From: Coniochaeta sp. PMI_546
Lineage: Eukaryota > Ascomycota > Sordariomycetes > Coniochaetales > Coniochaetaceae
Direction of reading: 5' to 3'
Length of the DNA stretch: 64,000 bases
NCBI GenBank assembly: GCA_021432605.1
Contig: MU271150.1
Span: 1,922,001 to 1,986,000, forward strand
Part shown: positions 44,763 through 54,754 of the stretch, one piece after another
Position numbering within the stretch: the first letter of the stretch is position 1
Layout of the letters: each line of letters starts with the position of its first letter
Notes under the pieces: model-generated
Databases searched by the model: none
Told to the model about the DNA's origin: nothing
What the model saw: only the letters and a program-made list of their open reading frames with translations
Position numbers and translations under genes: made by a program

Positions 44763-46312
44763 TACCAAACCCTTGCTTGTGGGTCGCACAGACGTGAGAG
44801 GGGGAAAGAACACAGTGGTGTGTGCTTGAGATCGAGAGGCCCAAGTGATGATGTGTAGTTTCTCCAGGCGGACATCATCAGGAGATGGAGCTGGGTTAAT
44901 ATATGCTGGGGCTGCTGGGCCATGGTAGGAGGACCAGGACCTCCTGCTTTGTTGCTCAGATAGCCTGAGTGTTTGATACTGATCGAAATGTTCAGGACCC
45001 TGATTCTTTGAGGAAGCTCATCAGACCTACGACCTGCTCTTTCAGGTCAGTTCAAGGCACGGAGCAAGGGCACTTGCTGGCAGAAGCGCAGAATGTCAGG
45101 CTATGCAACAGCTTCCCATCGTAGAAGAATGAGTTCATATGGTCTTCAGCATCGAACGCCTGATGAAGGCAGCTTGATCTGGGTCAAAAAGATTTCCTTT
45201 AGCATTGTATCAGGCTCTGTAAGGGGTCATGTTGACTAGAGTCTTCGTTAGTGTCTGCGGACGTCCCTGCATCATAGGCTTGGAGTCTGATCTCGGTCCC
45301 TTTCTCTCCCTGCACGGTCACAGGCGTCTCTATCCTCAACGAGGATCCGATGATATTGTGGCTGGTCCGCGAGCTTCCGTACTCATCCTATTGTATATCA
45401 CTCCCCGCAAGAAGACGACAGGACACCCACAATACTTGCATACGAGTCGACAGATGCCCACGCCAGGATAGCCAAGTGGTGATAAGACCATGTTGTGAAA
45501 AATACTGCAGGTAAAAATGAGAAGAAAAAAAACGAAAAAAAAAAACCTTGATTCATTCCTTGTTTACCTTATGCGCGATTGCAGAGCTTTCTAAGAACGC
45601 GGAAATCGTAGGATAGAAAGCTCGCCTGGGTTATGCATGTCTCTTTTACAATCTAAACTGAAGCATGAATATGAGTGCAAAAGGTCTCATCCAGGACTTC
45701 CTAAGACGAACCATGTCGCGTCCATTTCCTTTTTATTTTTGGGCTTGTCTTCAACGCCTAGCTTAGGTAAGATCATCATCCAAGGACTAGTTGGTGAGAT
45801 GAACTCGTTTTTGCCATGACGCAACCCGGAAATCGAGCCGCTGCAGTTCCGGAGAGGAAGACAAGGAGACATCAGAGTGAAGGAAGTCGTTCAGCTTCAC
45901 AAATGGATACCCTGGCCCCACTATCTAACTCTGATGATTGGTCGGCGCGTCTACCAAGTATCCACCAAGCTTCAGCTCTCCGAGGGCGAGGCTGCGACTT
46001 CCATTCGTCAGCCAAGCGAGACCCAGCCGCCCGGACATTTTTGACAAGCCAACTTTACCATTTTAGGCTTGCGGCTCTAGGCACACGAGCTTCGGCCACC
46101 ATCAACCACCAAACCTTCCCTCGACCGTGATCTTGTAGCGCGCTACCTTGCCATCTCATCGCGCATATACCGAACCCAAATCGCTGGGCGACGACACTCA
46201 TTGTTAGCGCACACTCGGCTGTCAGATCTTTAGACCCGTCGAGGATCCATCGCCGAATCCATCGCATCACATCGCATCGCAACAGAACCAAGGAGAAGGA
46301 GGAAAAACAACC
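44763..46312. other. Divergent intergenic between BTB and RPB4 genes
   Basis: About 1.5 kb with no supportable gene. There are two A-rich runs at 45,526-45,545. The RPB4 leader region ends with repeated ATCGCATC units at about 46,257-46,280 and an A-rich stretch before the start. Confidence 0.45.
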
Positions 46313-46822
46313 ATGTCACATCACCCCCCAACATCGCGCCCCAAACCCCCACCACCGGGTGAAGAAGAAGCCGGCGCAGTGCTCAAGCTGGGCGAGTTCC
46401 AAGACGTCGACACCCTGACCCTGTCCGAAGCGTCGCTGGTCATCAACGCCCTGCTCGCCAAGCGGAAGAAGGACCGCAAGGACCGCAACGAGACCGAGAT
46501 CCTGAACAAGACGCTCGACTACCTCGACGCCTTTGCGCGCATCAAGGGCAAGGAGAATGTCGAGGCTGCGGAGCGGCTGCTCAGTGCGCGCAAGGAGCTG
46601 ACAAAGTTTGAGAGGGCGCAGATTGGTAGGAAGCTCTTGTCTGACGATGGGGACTAACTAGGTGGTTGATGTGCTGCGTTACTGACGCCAAGATATACAG
46701 GCTCGTTATGTTGCGAGACCGCCGACGAGGCAAAGACACTCATACCCTCTCTTGCCGACAAGATCAGCGACGATGACTTGCAGACACTGCTGGACGAACT
46801 GTACAAGCTCATGACGAATTAG
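46313..46822 (+). CDS. RPB4: RNA polymerase II subunit RPB4
   Basis: Subunit that pairs with Rpb7 to form the stalk of RNA polymerase II and also acts in mRNA export and decay. Two exons, 46313-46625 and 46701-46822, encode 144 aa. After a short Pro-rich N-terminus the family core is visible: AGAVLKLGEFQDVDTLTLSE, then SLVINALLAKRK, ILNKTLDYLDAFARIKGKEN and LTKFERAQI. The second exon begins within GSLCCETADEAKTLIPSL and ends DDLQTLLDELYKLMTN, the HRDC-like C-terminal helices. The 75-nt intron contains an in-frame stop, so both exons are needed. It is short like metazoan and fungal Rpb4 and lacks the S. cerevisiae insertion. Confidence 0.95.
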
Positions 46823-47565
46823 AGTGGGCCTACGCTGTGTAATCGCGATAATGCGAAGACAATGAAGCGAGGTTGGGAAGCGGAAGGAGCAACATGCTCG
46901 GAAGAAGCCAGGACTTCCAAGCATGGAGACTGAAACTATAGACGAAGAGCGTCAGAAGGGGAGTCGAATCGCAGTCCGGAGCCCAGGGAGGAAGACCTCA
47001 GCTAGAAGGAACATGATCTCCTCGGGTCTTGGTGATTATGCCTACCGACATTCAGCAGCGACCGGTGCTTTCGACGAAGGCCATGGGGAGCCTGGTTCAC
47101 GGGCGTGGGGAGCTGTCAGGCGTGATGATGATAGGTTGCGTTGGTTGATTTCGTTTCCTTGATCGACCGGGATTCAACGGCCGAGATGAGCAGTATATCT
47201 CTAGAGAGGGAGGCGCATGGTTACGGGCAAACAGCATGGCTGGCGTTATGGACTCAGGTTATACAAAAATTGGTCATTTTGCCAGAGTTGAATCGAAGCT
47301 TGGCCGCGAACAGGAAACAGGAAGCTTGTTTATCATCAGTTCCTGCGTCTGATAGACCCGGCCGGTATTTGCATATGACAATCGCCCTAGTCTGAAACGC
47401 AATCCTTGATCAAGCATCGCACAACACATGTCCCAAGTCTATGTTGTGCCCGGAGCACAAAAATGCATGTTCCAACGCCACAAACAGATCCCAAGCCTTT
47501 TTCCATACAAAAAGCAGCTCCCAAGAAAACCAAAAAAGCACACCTTCTCTCCGAAGTCCCGGTTT
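46823..47565. other. Intergenic between convergent RPB4 and membrane-protein genes
   Basis: About 740 bases of 3' flank from both sides. No gene, repeat or RNA is recognised. Confidence 0.45.
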
Positions 47566-48708
47566 TTAATGTTTGATGCCTGTCCAATCTTGCACATATA
47601 CCTCCTGCAGGACCCCGTCACTGTCCCAGACAGGTGTTACTGGTCCACCTTGATAACCAACCGGCCTGTGCAGAGTCCGGAACGGGTTGTTCGAGACATT
47701 TCCATGCGTCTTGACATAAACGCCCCCTCGTGGCGCGACCCTTTCCGGTATACCACCAAAGTAGCCTTCTGGAGGCATTGTTGCGGCACGTACAGGACTG
47801 CCTGGATCTGCCGAATGACGCCGGTAGTTGTTTGGGTTCCTCTCGTCAAAAGGCGAAACGTCTGGGTAGACGCTGTTGCTTTTCGGCGACACAGGAGGGA
47901 CGATAGGGGGAGGTTCCTCGAAGTGAAAGGCCTCGTCCCCACGGTCACGGCTCCTGGATGTGTTCCGAGTTGGGCGCCTGGCAGTAGAAGGTGGAGCAGC
48001 AGGTAATTGTGTGTTATAGTGCACACCGTATTTGGTTTCATACTGGTAGTCGATCTCGGTGGTATACGGGTGGCTATAAGTACCCTCGTAGGACGACGGA
48101 CTAATCCCAGGGCTTGGTGTCTTTGACCACGAACGCCTTCTCCCGCAGCCAGTGCTTGTACCGTCCGAGGATGAGCCAGTACTGCTCGGCGGCGCAGACT
48201 TGACATACACCTTTTGGTGCCGTCTCTCCTTCCTGATCCGTCTCTCTTCTTCTTTAGCCTCCTTGGAACGACGGAGGAGGAAACGGTACAGCCACAGGCA
48301 GACGACTATGAACCCAATGAGCACCAAGGTACCAACTGTGGCTGCGATGGCGACTCCTGTTTGATTGGTGGTGTCGGCGTTTGTCGAGGATATTGTGCTT
48401 GCTGGTCCATAGTTGCCGTCTGCTGGGGGCAGGCCACCATTGTTTGGAGAAACATTGTCGTTGAGTGCTGGAGACGTTGAGCGCGGGTGCGCAGCCGGTA
48501 AGGTTGACGTAGACGTAGGTGCAATGGTAGCCAAACCGGAATTGGCCGACTTCACGTCCTGGTGTTCGGCTGGACAAAAGTTGATGGAGCCACATGGCTC
48601 GACAGAGCAACATCCATAGTAGGACTGTCCGCCGATGTTACATATGTACCAGTTGTAGCCAGGGTCACAGTCATAGTAACGGGGCGTGATAGTAGGGTAA
48701 GGAGCCAT
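47566..48708 (-). CDS. Single-pass membrane protein, wall-sensor-like
   Basis: Intronless 380-aa protein with a sensor-like layout; no named family. The open frame extends to a GTG upstream, so the first ATG at 48,708 is used. The N-terminus has no classical signal peptide but carries a compact Cys-rich unit (YYDCDPGYNWYICN, then YYGCCSVEPCG and NFCPAEHQ), a pattern I have seen at the start of other fungal single-span proteins. A Ser/Thr/Pro-rich external stretch follows, then one membrane span near residues 122-147 (VAIAATVGTLVLIGFIVVCL) with a basic stop-transfer (RFLLRRSKEAKEEERR). The cytosolic tail of about 230 residues is Ser/Pro/Tyr/Arg-rich. The topology resembles Mid2/Wsc-type sensors, but no homology to them is claimed. 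Confidence 0.8.
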   Translation of the reverse strand: MAPYPTITPRYYDCDPGYNWYICNIGGQSYYGCCSVEPCGSINFCPAEHQDVKSANSGLATIAPTSTSTLPAAHPRSTSPALNDNVSPNNGGLPPADGNYGPASTISSTNADTTNQTGVAIAATVGTLVLIGFIVVCLWLYRFLLRRSKEAKEEERRIRKERRHQKVYVKSAPPSSTGSSSDGTSTGCGRRRSWSKTPSPGISPSSYEGTYSHPYTTEIDYQYETKYGVHYNTQLPAAPPSTARRPTRNTSRSRDRGDEAFHFEEPPPIVPPVSPKSNSVYPDVSPFDERNPNNYRRHSADPGSPVRAATMPPEGYFGGIPERVAPRGGVYVKTHGNVSNNPFRTLHRPVGYQGGPVTPVWDSDGVLQEVYVQDWTGIKH

Positions 48709-49465
48709 GATGGACAGTGGCTCTCTCCTGGGAGGAAATGCAGGTATTGCTATGCACACTCAAGGGAGAAGCACTCCGGACAAAAAGCACTCTGATGATT
48801 ATAGCACTGCCTGTGGAGCGCCAGCCATGATGCTGTGGTAGATGGACGGGTTGCTAGGTGGGAAGCGAAACGGATCAGTGGCTTATATGATCGTCACTTC
48901 TGAGGAGCCCGAGGAGAGCCATCGGTACTGCATTCAAGCCCTCCTCTCTCTCTCTCGATGAACTCCGTTTCAAGTCTGAAGAACACTGTCTCTTGCAGAC
49001 TGGTAGTCTTAAGGGGTAAAGGGACGAGTTAGGCAGGCTCAAAGGCTTTGTCATTACAACTTGCGAGGTGGAGGAGGAGCCGGCTGGTCAAATGGGTCTG
49101 AGGTTGGATGTCTGGCACACCCAGTCCTGTGTCGCAAATCGTCACATAAAAAGTCACATTCTTCACCTGAGTTGGCTGTGGGCGAAACAATCCAATATCC
49201 GGTAGTATATAGGTCGCATACACCATTGTCCTCCATCTGCTTTTGGAACAGTCATACATACACACAATCATAATGATCCCATACAACGAGAATGGCTTCT
49301 AATGTAGGTCTTGAAATGGTCTCCATGGCGAGCGGGCCGCCGAATGTGCAGCCCCTGAGACATTGTTGTGCTTCTAGACTGCAGGCGTCTCTCATGTTAT
49401 CCCCTGCCTATACACGTACAAAGGCAGCTTCATCTGCAAACTAACACCATCTCGTTTGCAGGCCC
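48709..49465. other. Intergenic between two minus-strand genes
   Basis: Upstream region of the membrane-protein gene and 3' flank of PUF6. A short CT-repeat run lies at about 48,942-48,956. No gene is supported. Confidence 0.45.
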
Positions 49466-51742
49466 CTATGCCTTTAGCTTCTCGAGCAATAGCTTAGCAC
49501 CCATATTGCCGACTTCATGCTCCTTGAACGGCTTCTTTGACTTCTTCGCCTTCGCATCAATCGGTTTTGCCGCAAATGCCTCCCGCATAGCTTTCTGTCC
49601 AGGGGTCTCCTCCGTTGCAGCCTTCTTCAGCACATCCTCGTTCTTTGACAGCACTTTCTTCAGCTTCTTCGCGTCTGAGAAGTCCTCAGCCTCCAGCAGA
49701 CTCAGCACAACGAAAGAACTAGCACCCGTGGCCCAAGACACAATGTGCTCCTTGATGTGAGGGTAAAGGATATCTGCAAAGTTCAGCGGGGGATCGACAG
49801 GCTTCACTTTGCCAGTAGCTTTGTCGAACCGCCCCCCGCTAACTAGTGTCTTGAACATCCTGCCGGCGTGCTGCTCGTGGGAGATATGCTGTCTTTGAGG
49901 AGGGTAGGCATCTTCCTGCACAGCTGCGTTGGGGTCGCCAGCAGCCGTGGCGGCGATGGCGTGGAGAGCCTTCTCCTTGTTGCCTACTGTAGTGAGCAGG
50001 ACATCTGTGACGAACTGGCATCCGAAGGAGGTCGTGACGAGAGCCTCTGGTGAGGCCTCCACCGCGGCTAGCAGCTGGGGTGAGAGGGCGGTGACCAGTT
50101 CCTTCCGGCGTACCTCTGCGTCCTTCTTGCTGGTCTTCTGCCGGATTGCCTGAACTTCTTTGAGGAGCTCTAGATCAGCCTTGTGACTCGGAGGGAACAA
50201 AGCCCTGCTCATCCCTTCAAAGAGATACATAATTGTTGTCCGGGCATTCAGATCGTTGGCGAGGAAGACAATGTTTCCAACGTCGGTCTCTTCATTCTTA
50301 CCCAGAATCTCTGGGAAGATAGTCTTGGACGTCAGAACGGTGTCGTCAACGACATCATATGCGGTAAGAATAACGCGATGGCCATGCTTATCTCCAGCCA
50401 TCAGCTGATACGTGTCTTTGAACGTCTTCAGGATCTGTTTACGATCCTTCGCGTTCCCGTGTGCCAGGAGCAAGCAGACCAGCCGAGCACCAGACTCCGT
50501 GAAAGCCATGTTCTTGAGCAAATCGCCGTTCTCATCCTCCTTGATGGTCTCGACAAAGTTCTTGTAATCCACGCTCTCGGGCGAGAGGTTGAGGAAGTAC
50601 TGCAACATGGCGTCGTGCAGCATGGTAAAGCCAGTCATCTTCTTCTGGATAAGCGAGTTGATCATCTGGAACAAGTCGTTCATAACGTGTGGCTTCTTGG
50701 CCGGCTCCTTCTCCAAGATCTTGGACAGGTCCGCGGTTAGGTCCTCCGACTCCTCCGACTTGAAGAGTGAGAACTCTGGGCCGTACCATTCCCTCAGGAG
50801 CGAGGCCTTCTGTTTGGTAGTGGCAACACCACGGTACACATCGTCGAGGATCCAGGAAGCCTCCGGGTGGTTGATCAGTTTGCGGACCTTGCCATAGAAC
50901 TCGGGAATGATGAGGTCCCTGATCTCGTCATCATCCTGGACTAGCAATTTACCGATCAGAAACTTGGCGTATCTGCTCTCAGCCAGCTGAGCATACGCTC
51001 CCTGGAGCTCTTTCGCTATCTCTTTCCGCTGGTCGCGAGTCGAGTACTTGATCGCTGTCTGCACTGCGCGGACGGCATCGTGCTTCAGGACCATGTCCTT
51101 GATTCGGCCATTGATAATAGGATATAGTTCTTCCAGTAGGACCTTCCGCTCCTCCTTGGGCACATGTGACTTGCGGCGCAGCTTCTCCCAGATCTTCTTG
51201 AGTTGGTGGAGTTCGTCGGCCAGCGGTTTGGCGGCCTTGCGCTCCTGAGCAAGCTGCTTTTGCTTGGCGTGCGCCTCCTTCGAGGACTGACCGTTTTGTG
51301 GTTCTGGCAATGGTCAGATTCAAAATTGTCATAGCATAACAGTGGTTGGATAATACACACCTCTGTCAAAGGTCTTGCCGTTGGCTCCATTAGAATGTTT
51401 GCCGTTGTAATCACCCTTGGACGTGTCAAACTTCGACGGCATGGACCTCCCCTTTAGCGCTGCGCCGCCCTCTTCAGCATCGGAAGCGCTCGACTCGTTG
51501 TCATCGTCGCTGTCGTCCTTCGAGACGAGGGATTTTCTGGAGGAATCGAACTTCTTCTTGGTCTCGTACTTGTTCGCGGAGTCGAACTTCTTTCTCGTCG
51601 AGGCATCGAACTTCCTGGAGGGGTCGAACTTCTTCCTGGCATCAGCCTGGGCTGTCGTGTCCAGCTTGATCTTCTTGACTTTGTCTTTCACATCGCTCGG
51701 GGCCTTCCGCTTGCCTCCGCCATTGGTTATTTTGGGAGCCAT
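49466..51742 (-). CDS. PUF6: Pumilio-family protein PUF6 (PUM3 type)
   Basis: Nucleolar PUF-A protein that acts in 60S ribosomal subunit assembly; yeast Puf6 also represses ASH1 mRNA. Exons on the minus strand: 51742-51361 and 51303-49466, 739 aa. The N-terminal 125 residues are basic and then acidic, with repeated K-F-D elements at residues 38-66. The PUF-A repeats begin after LHQLKKIWEKLRRKSHVP and run through the signature segments IKDMVLKHDAVRAVQTAIKY, SRYAKFLIGKLL, GARLVCLLLAHGNAKDRKQI and KHGHRVILTAYDVVDDT. The C-terminal CPL region follows (DILYPHIKEHIVSW, FVVLSLLEAEDFSD). Splicing the 57-nt intron gives FDREPQNGQSSKEAHAKQKQ. The open frame upstream of 51,742 has no better ATG. It is divergent from ACL4, 400 bp away. 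Confidence 0.95.
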
Positions 51743-52142
51743 TATTGCTGCTTTGTGGCCGTCAAAAGTCACACACAATGGTTAGTCGACTTGATTTAAG
51801 ACGCCGCCGCTTCGCTTCTCGCGATAAGAAAAACTGGACGCCGGTCGAGAAAATTTTAGTGGAGCCGGCGCAAATGCTGAGCGGTGTGACGGCTGCTAAG
51901 CTACAGCTGGACTAGTGCGAGCAATTGATTGAAGCTTTTCTGATGTGGGATAGACAGATAAGATGGACGATAAGCAGATATCCAAAATTTTGAGATGCAG
52001 CAAGACAAGGCCATTATTCACGGTTCGCATCAATATGATTGCCCAAGCTCTGTAATTCAAGCAAGATATACACAATATCCGTCTGATAAAAAGTACATAT
52101 CTACTCTTCTCATTTTACCCAAACACCAACCCCGGATCCGTA
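51743..52142. promoter_or_regulatory. Shared divergent promoter of PUF6 and ACL4
   Basis: 400 bp between the two ATG codons. Two identical AAAATTTT octamers lie at 51,850-51,857 and 51,984-51,991. The palindrome matches the core of the RRPE element (AAAWTTTT) of yeast ribosome-biogenesis genes. Using it in both directions is an inference. Confidence 0.55.
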
Positions 52143-53306
52143 ATGGCACCAACCCGTCCTTCAAAAAAGAAGGCCAAGGGCAAACAGCTGCGCAAAGCTG
52201 CTTCAGCCACCATCTCAGACCCGACTGCCGTCCGCACCCTTCTGACCTCCGCAACCGCCCTCCTCGAACAAGGCGACGCGCTCTCAGCCCGCAAACTCGC
52301 CCAACAAGCCCTTTCCGCCATCGAAGCGGCACCTTCACCTCTTTCTTCTCCCCTCGGCGCAGCCCTCACACTGCTAGGCTCCATAGCCGTGGAAACGGGC
52401 GACATAGAGGATGCGCGGACATACTTCCTTCGCGCGGTGGAGTCAGACCCCGAGGGAGTGTTACTAGACGAGATAGGCGGCGGAGCTGAAAAGTTCCTCT
52501 GGCTCGCGCAATTATCCGAAGAGGGCGGGAACGACTCGGTAAAGTGGTTCGAGCGGGGCGCCGGCGCTTTACGAAAAGCGATAGGCAAGGCCGAGGAGGA
52601 GGGCAAGACCGACGTAGCTGAGGAGAAGAAGCGGAAGCTTGCAGAGACGCTGTGTGCCGTGGCCGAGGTGTACATGACCGATCTGTCGTGGGAAGAGGAC
52701 GCGGAGAATAGGTGTGAGGCGTTGATATCCGAGGCTGGGCTCGTGGCGCCCGATCATGCCGACACGTGGCAGACCGTGGCCAACGTGAGGATCTCGCAAG
52801 AGAGGGTGGACGAGGCCAAGGCGGCGCTGGAGAGGAGTATGGCTATTTGGAGGGATGTGGAGGCGGAGGACGTAAGGGTGCCCGCCTTCCCGACAAGAGT
52901 TGGTCTGGCGAGGTTGCTGATTGAGGTTGGCATGGAGGGGAGGGCTGTCGAGGTTGTTGAACGCCTTGTGACTGAGGACGATCAGAGCGTTGAGGCGTGG
53001 TATCTTGGGGGGTTCGCGTTGTATAACGCAGGTGTCAAATTGAAGGAGAAGAAGAAGGAGCCGGAATGGAAGAGCGCGTGGCGGTCGTCCCGAGGGTGGC
53101 TTGCACAGTGTCTGCTGCTATTCCAGAAGCAGGAGTACGAGGATGAGAGGCTAGGCGAGCATGCTAATGAGTTGCTGGAGCTGGTACGAAAGGAGATTGG
53201 GGATGATGAAGGTGACGAGGATGACGAGGGCTGGGAGGACGATGAAGATGGAGACGAAGGGGAAGATGGTGATGATGACGACGATGAGGATGAGGAGATG
53301 CAGTAA
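52143..53306 (+). CDS. ACL4: Assembly chaperone of ribosomal protein L4 (ACL4-like TPR protein)
   Basis: Intronless 387-aa protein matching the layout of yeast Acl4, the dedicated chaperone that binds nascent Rpl4 and escorts it to pre-60S particles. The N-terminus is basic (KKKAKGKQLRK). TPR-type helical pairs follow: LLEQGDALSARKLAQQAL, LLGSIAVETGDIEDARTYF, then TWQTVANVRISQERVDEAK and VERLVTEDDQSVEAWYLGG. The last 40 residues are almost pure Asp/Glu, the acidic tail typical of chaperones of basic ribosomal proteins. Its head-to-head pairing with PUF6, another 60S factor, supports the assignment. The C-terminal codons are strongly GAT/GAG/GAC repetitive (53,205-53,300). A generic TPR protein remains the alternative. 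Confidence 0.85.
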   Translation: MAPTRPSKKKAKGKQLRKAASATISDPTAVRTLLTSATALLEQGDALSARKLAQQALSAIEAAPSPLSSPLGAALTLLGSIAVETGDIEDARTYFLRAVESDPEGVLLDEIGGGAEKFLWLAQLSEEGGNDSVKWFERGAGALRKAIGKAEEEGKTDVAEEKKRKLAETLCAVAEVYMTDLSWEEDAENRCEALISEAGLVAPDHADTWQTVANVRISQERVDEAKAALERSMAIWRDVEAEDVRVPAFPTRVGLARLLIEVGMEGRAVEVVERLVTEDDQSVEAWYLGGFALYNAGVKLKEKKKEPEWKSAWRSSRGWLAQCLLLFQKQEYEDERLGEHANELLELVRKEIGDDEGDEDDEGWEDDEDGDEGEDGDDDDDEDEEMQ

Positions 53307-53491
53307 GGTTGGCGTTACTTCCCATTTACCAATTAGATATTGCTGCATGAGGTGCCTTCTAGCACGAGGTTCTGGGCTGGAAAAAGGGGACATATTATAA
53401 TAATGTCCACGAAAACGGCACCTTAACGCCGTACAGTGCAATGCATACCCATCCAATGCATTCCATAGCCTAGCAAACAAGTCCAACCCGA

Positions 53492-54217
53492 TCATGACCC
53501 GACCTTCAACTCTGCAACACCAGCACTGGCCTGCTCAACAGGACCGTCCTCGTCATCATCCTCATCTTCAATAACCTTGCCCACCAAGCCTCTCTGCCAC
53601 AGCTGCTTCCCCGTCAGCTTGACCGGCTCCTTCGGCCCCCTAGCCTTCTTCAACGCCTCCAACCTCTCCTCTTCCTCCCTCGCCCTCTGCTCCTCCATCT
53701 CCTTGATGAATCCTTCCCTCCACTTGAGGAACGTCTCCCTCGTGACCGGCGTGCCGTGGAACTTCTTATTCTCCTCCCGCTCCGCCGCCAGCTTCGCCTC
53801 CTCGAGCTCCCTGGCCTTGATCTCTCTCCTCTCGAGAATCAGCTGCTCGGCAGTCTCCTTGACCGTCGACACAAGCGAGAACACCATCGCCATCCCCAAA
53901 TTCTCCTCGACCGTAGCCTCGAGCGCGGTGAGTATCTGCTCCTTGTCGGCCGCCACGCTGAAGTACTTGTGCGGCGGCGCGTTGGGCAGCGGCTGCAGCT
54001 CGAGCACGGGGCCCTTGTCTGGGTAGTCTTCCGGGTAGCGAACAGTCAGGATGATAACGGGCGGTTCCCCCTCGTCTTCGTCGTCTGGCGCGTTGGTGTC
54101 TGGGGGCAGGTCGAGGGTGATGGTTATCCGGAACTCGGTGTCGGATATCCATGTTATCTCGTCCGGGAAGATGGACTCGAGGACTTCGCGCTCTTCGGCT
54201 TGTTCTTCACGGCCCAT
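53492..54217 (-). CDS. GIR2: RWD-domain protein GIR2 (RWDD1-like)
   Basis: Cytosolic partner of the GTPase Rbg2 that also binds Gcn1, and so modulates the Gcn2 stress pathway. Intronless, 241 aa. The RWD domain covers residues 1-115: EEQAEEREVLESIFPDEI, FRITITLDLPPDTN, VIILTVRYPEDYPD and the signature YPxxxP-like region followed by LELQPLPNAPP. A long charged helix (ILERREIKARELEEAKLAAE) and the conserved segment FHGTPVTRETFLKWREGF come next, then an Arg/Glu helix and GKQLWQRGLVGKVIED near the end. Length and order match yeast Gir2 and human RWDD1. It is convergent with ACL4; the stop codons are about 190 bp apart. Confidence 0.95.
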   Translation of the reverse strand: MGREEQAEEREVLESIFPDEITWISDTEFRITITLDLPPDTNAPDDEDEGEPPVIILTVRYPEDYPDKGPVLELQPLPNAPPHKYFSVAADKEQILTALEATVEENLGMAMVFSLVSTVKETAEQLILERREIKARELEEAKLAAEREENKKFHGTPVTRETFLKWREGFIKEMEEQRAREEEERLEALKKARGPKEPVKLTGKQLWQRGLVGKVIEDEDDDEDGPVEQASAGVAELKVGS

Positions 54218-54754
54218 CTTGAGAGGCTGTGCGAGACTGAAGATGTGATGGTGGTTGTGTCTTTGGGGGTGATTTATATCTCGATTTGCCTTTCACATTC
54301 ATTCGCCTTGGAGGGGAGTGAACGATTGAACTACTTTGGGGTGGAGATCTCACCGATAAGGATAAGCCTATCGGCAGGTTATGCACTAACCGGATCACAA
54401 TCGTTCTATCAGTGCGGGACAGCGAAAAGCTATTTGTGCCTCTAGGCCACGTAGGCGATAGGTTCAACTTAGTCCGAGTTCACAGGTTCACATGTTGAGA
54501 CACATGTACATATATATATATATATATATTCGTCCCATTGCTCGCAGAACCTTGACGTAGCCTGCCCCTTTCGCCATTACAAAATAAGTACTTAATCAAA
54601 AAATGAGTATATCAAAAAGGAAATAACGGCCGTGATCGCTAGTTCCATTTTATGCGCCGTCGCTAAAGAGCATTTTGTCATAGTCAACAGTGTTCCACCT
54701 GACCTATCCAAGGTCTAAACATGTCAGTGTCGATGCGTGATAGAACATCCGAGG
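54218..54754. other. Intergenic with TA microsatellite
   Basis: Upstream region of GIR2 and 3' flank of the TRP-like gene. A (TA)n run of about 9.5 units lies at 54,511-54,529, flanked by CACATGT words. No gene. Confidence 0.5.
54511..54529. repeat. (TA)n microsatellite
   Basis: Uninterrupted TA dinucleotide run of about 9.5 units in the 3' flank of the TRP-like gene. Confidence 0.95.
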
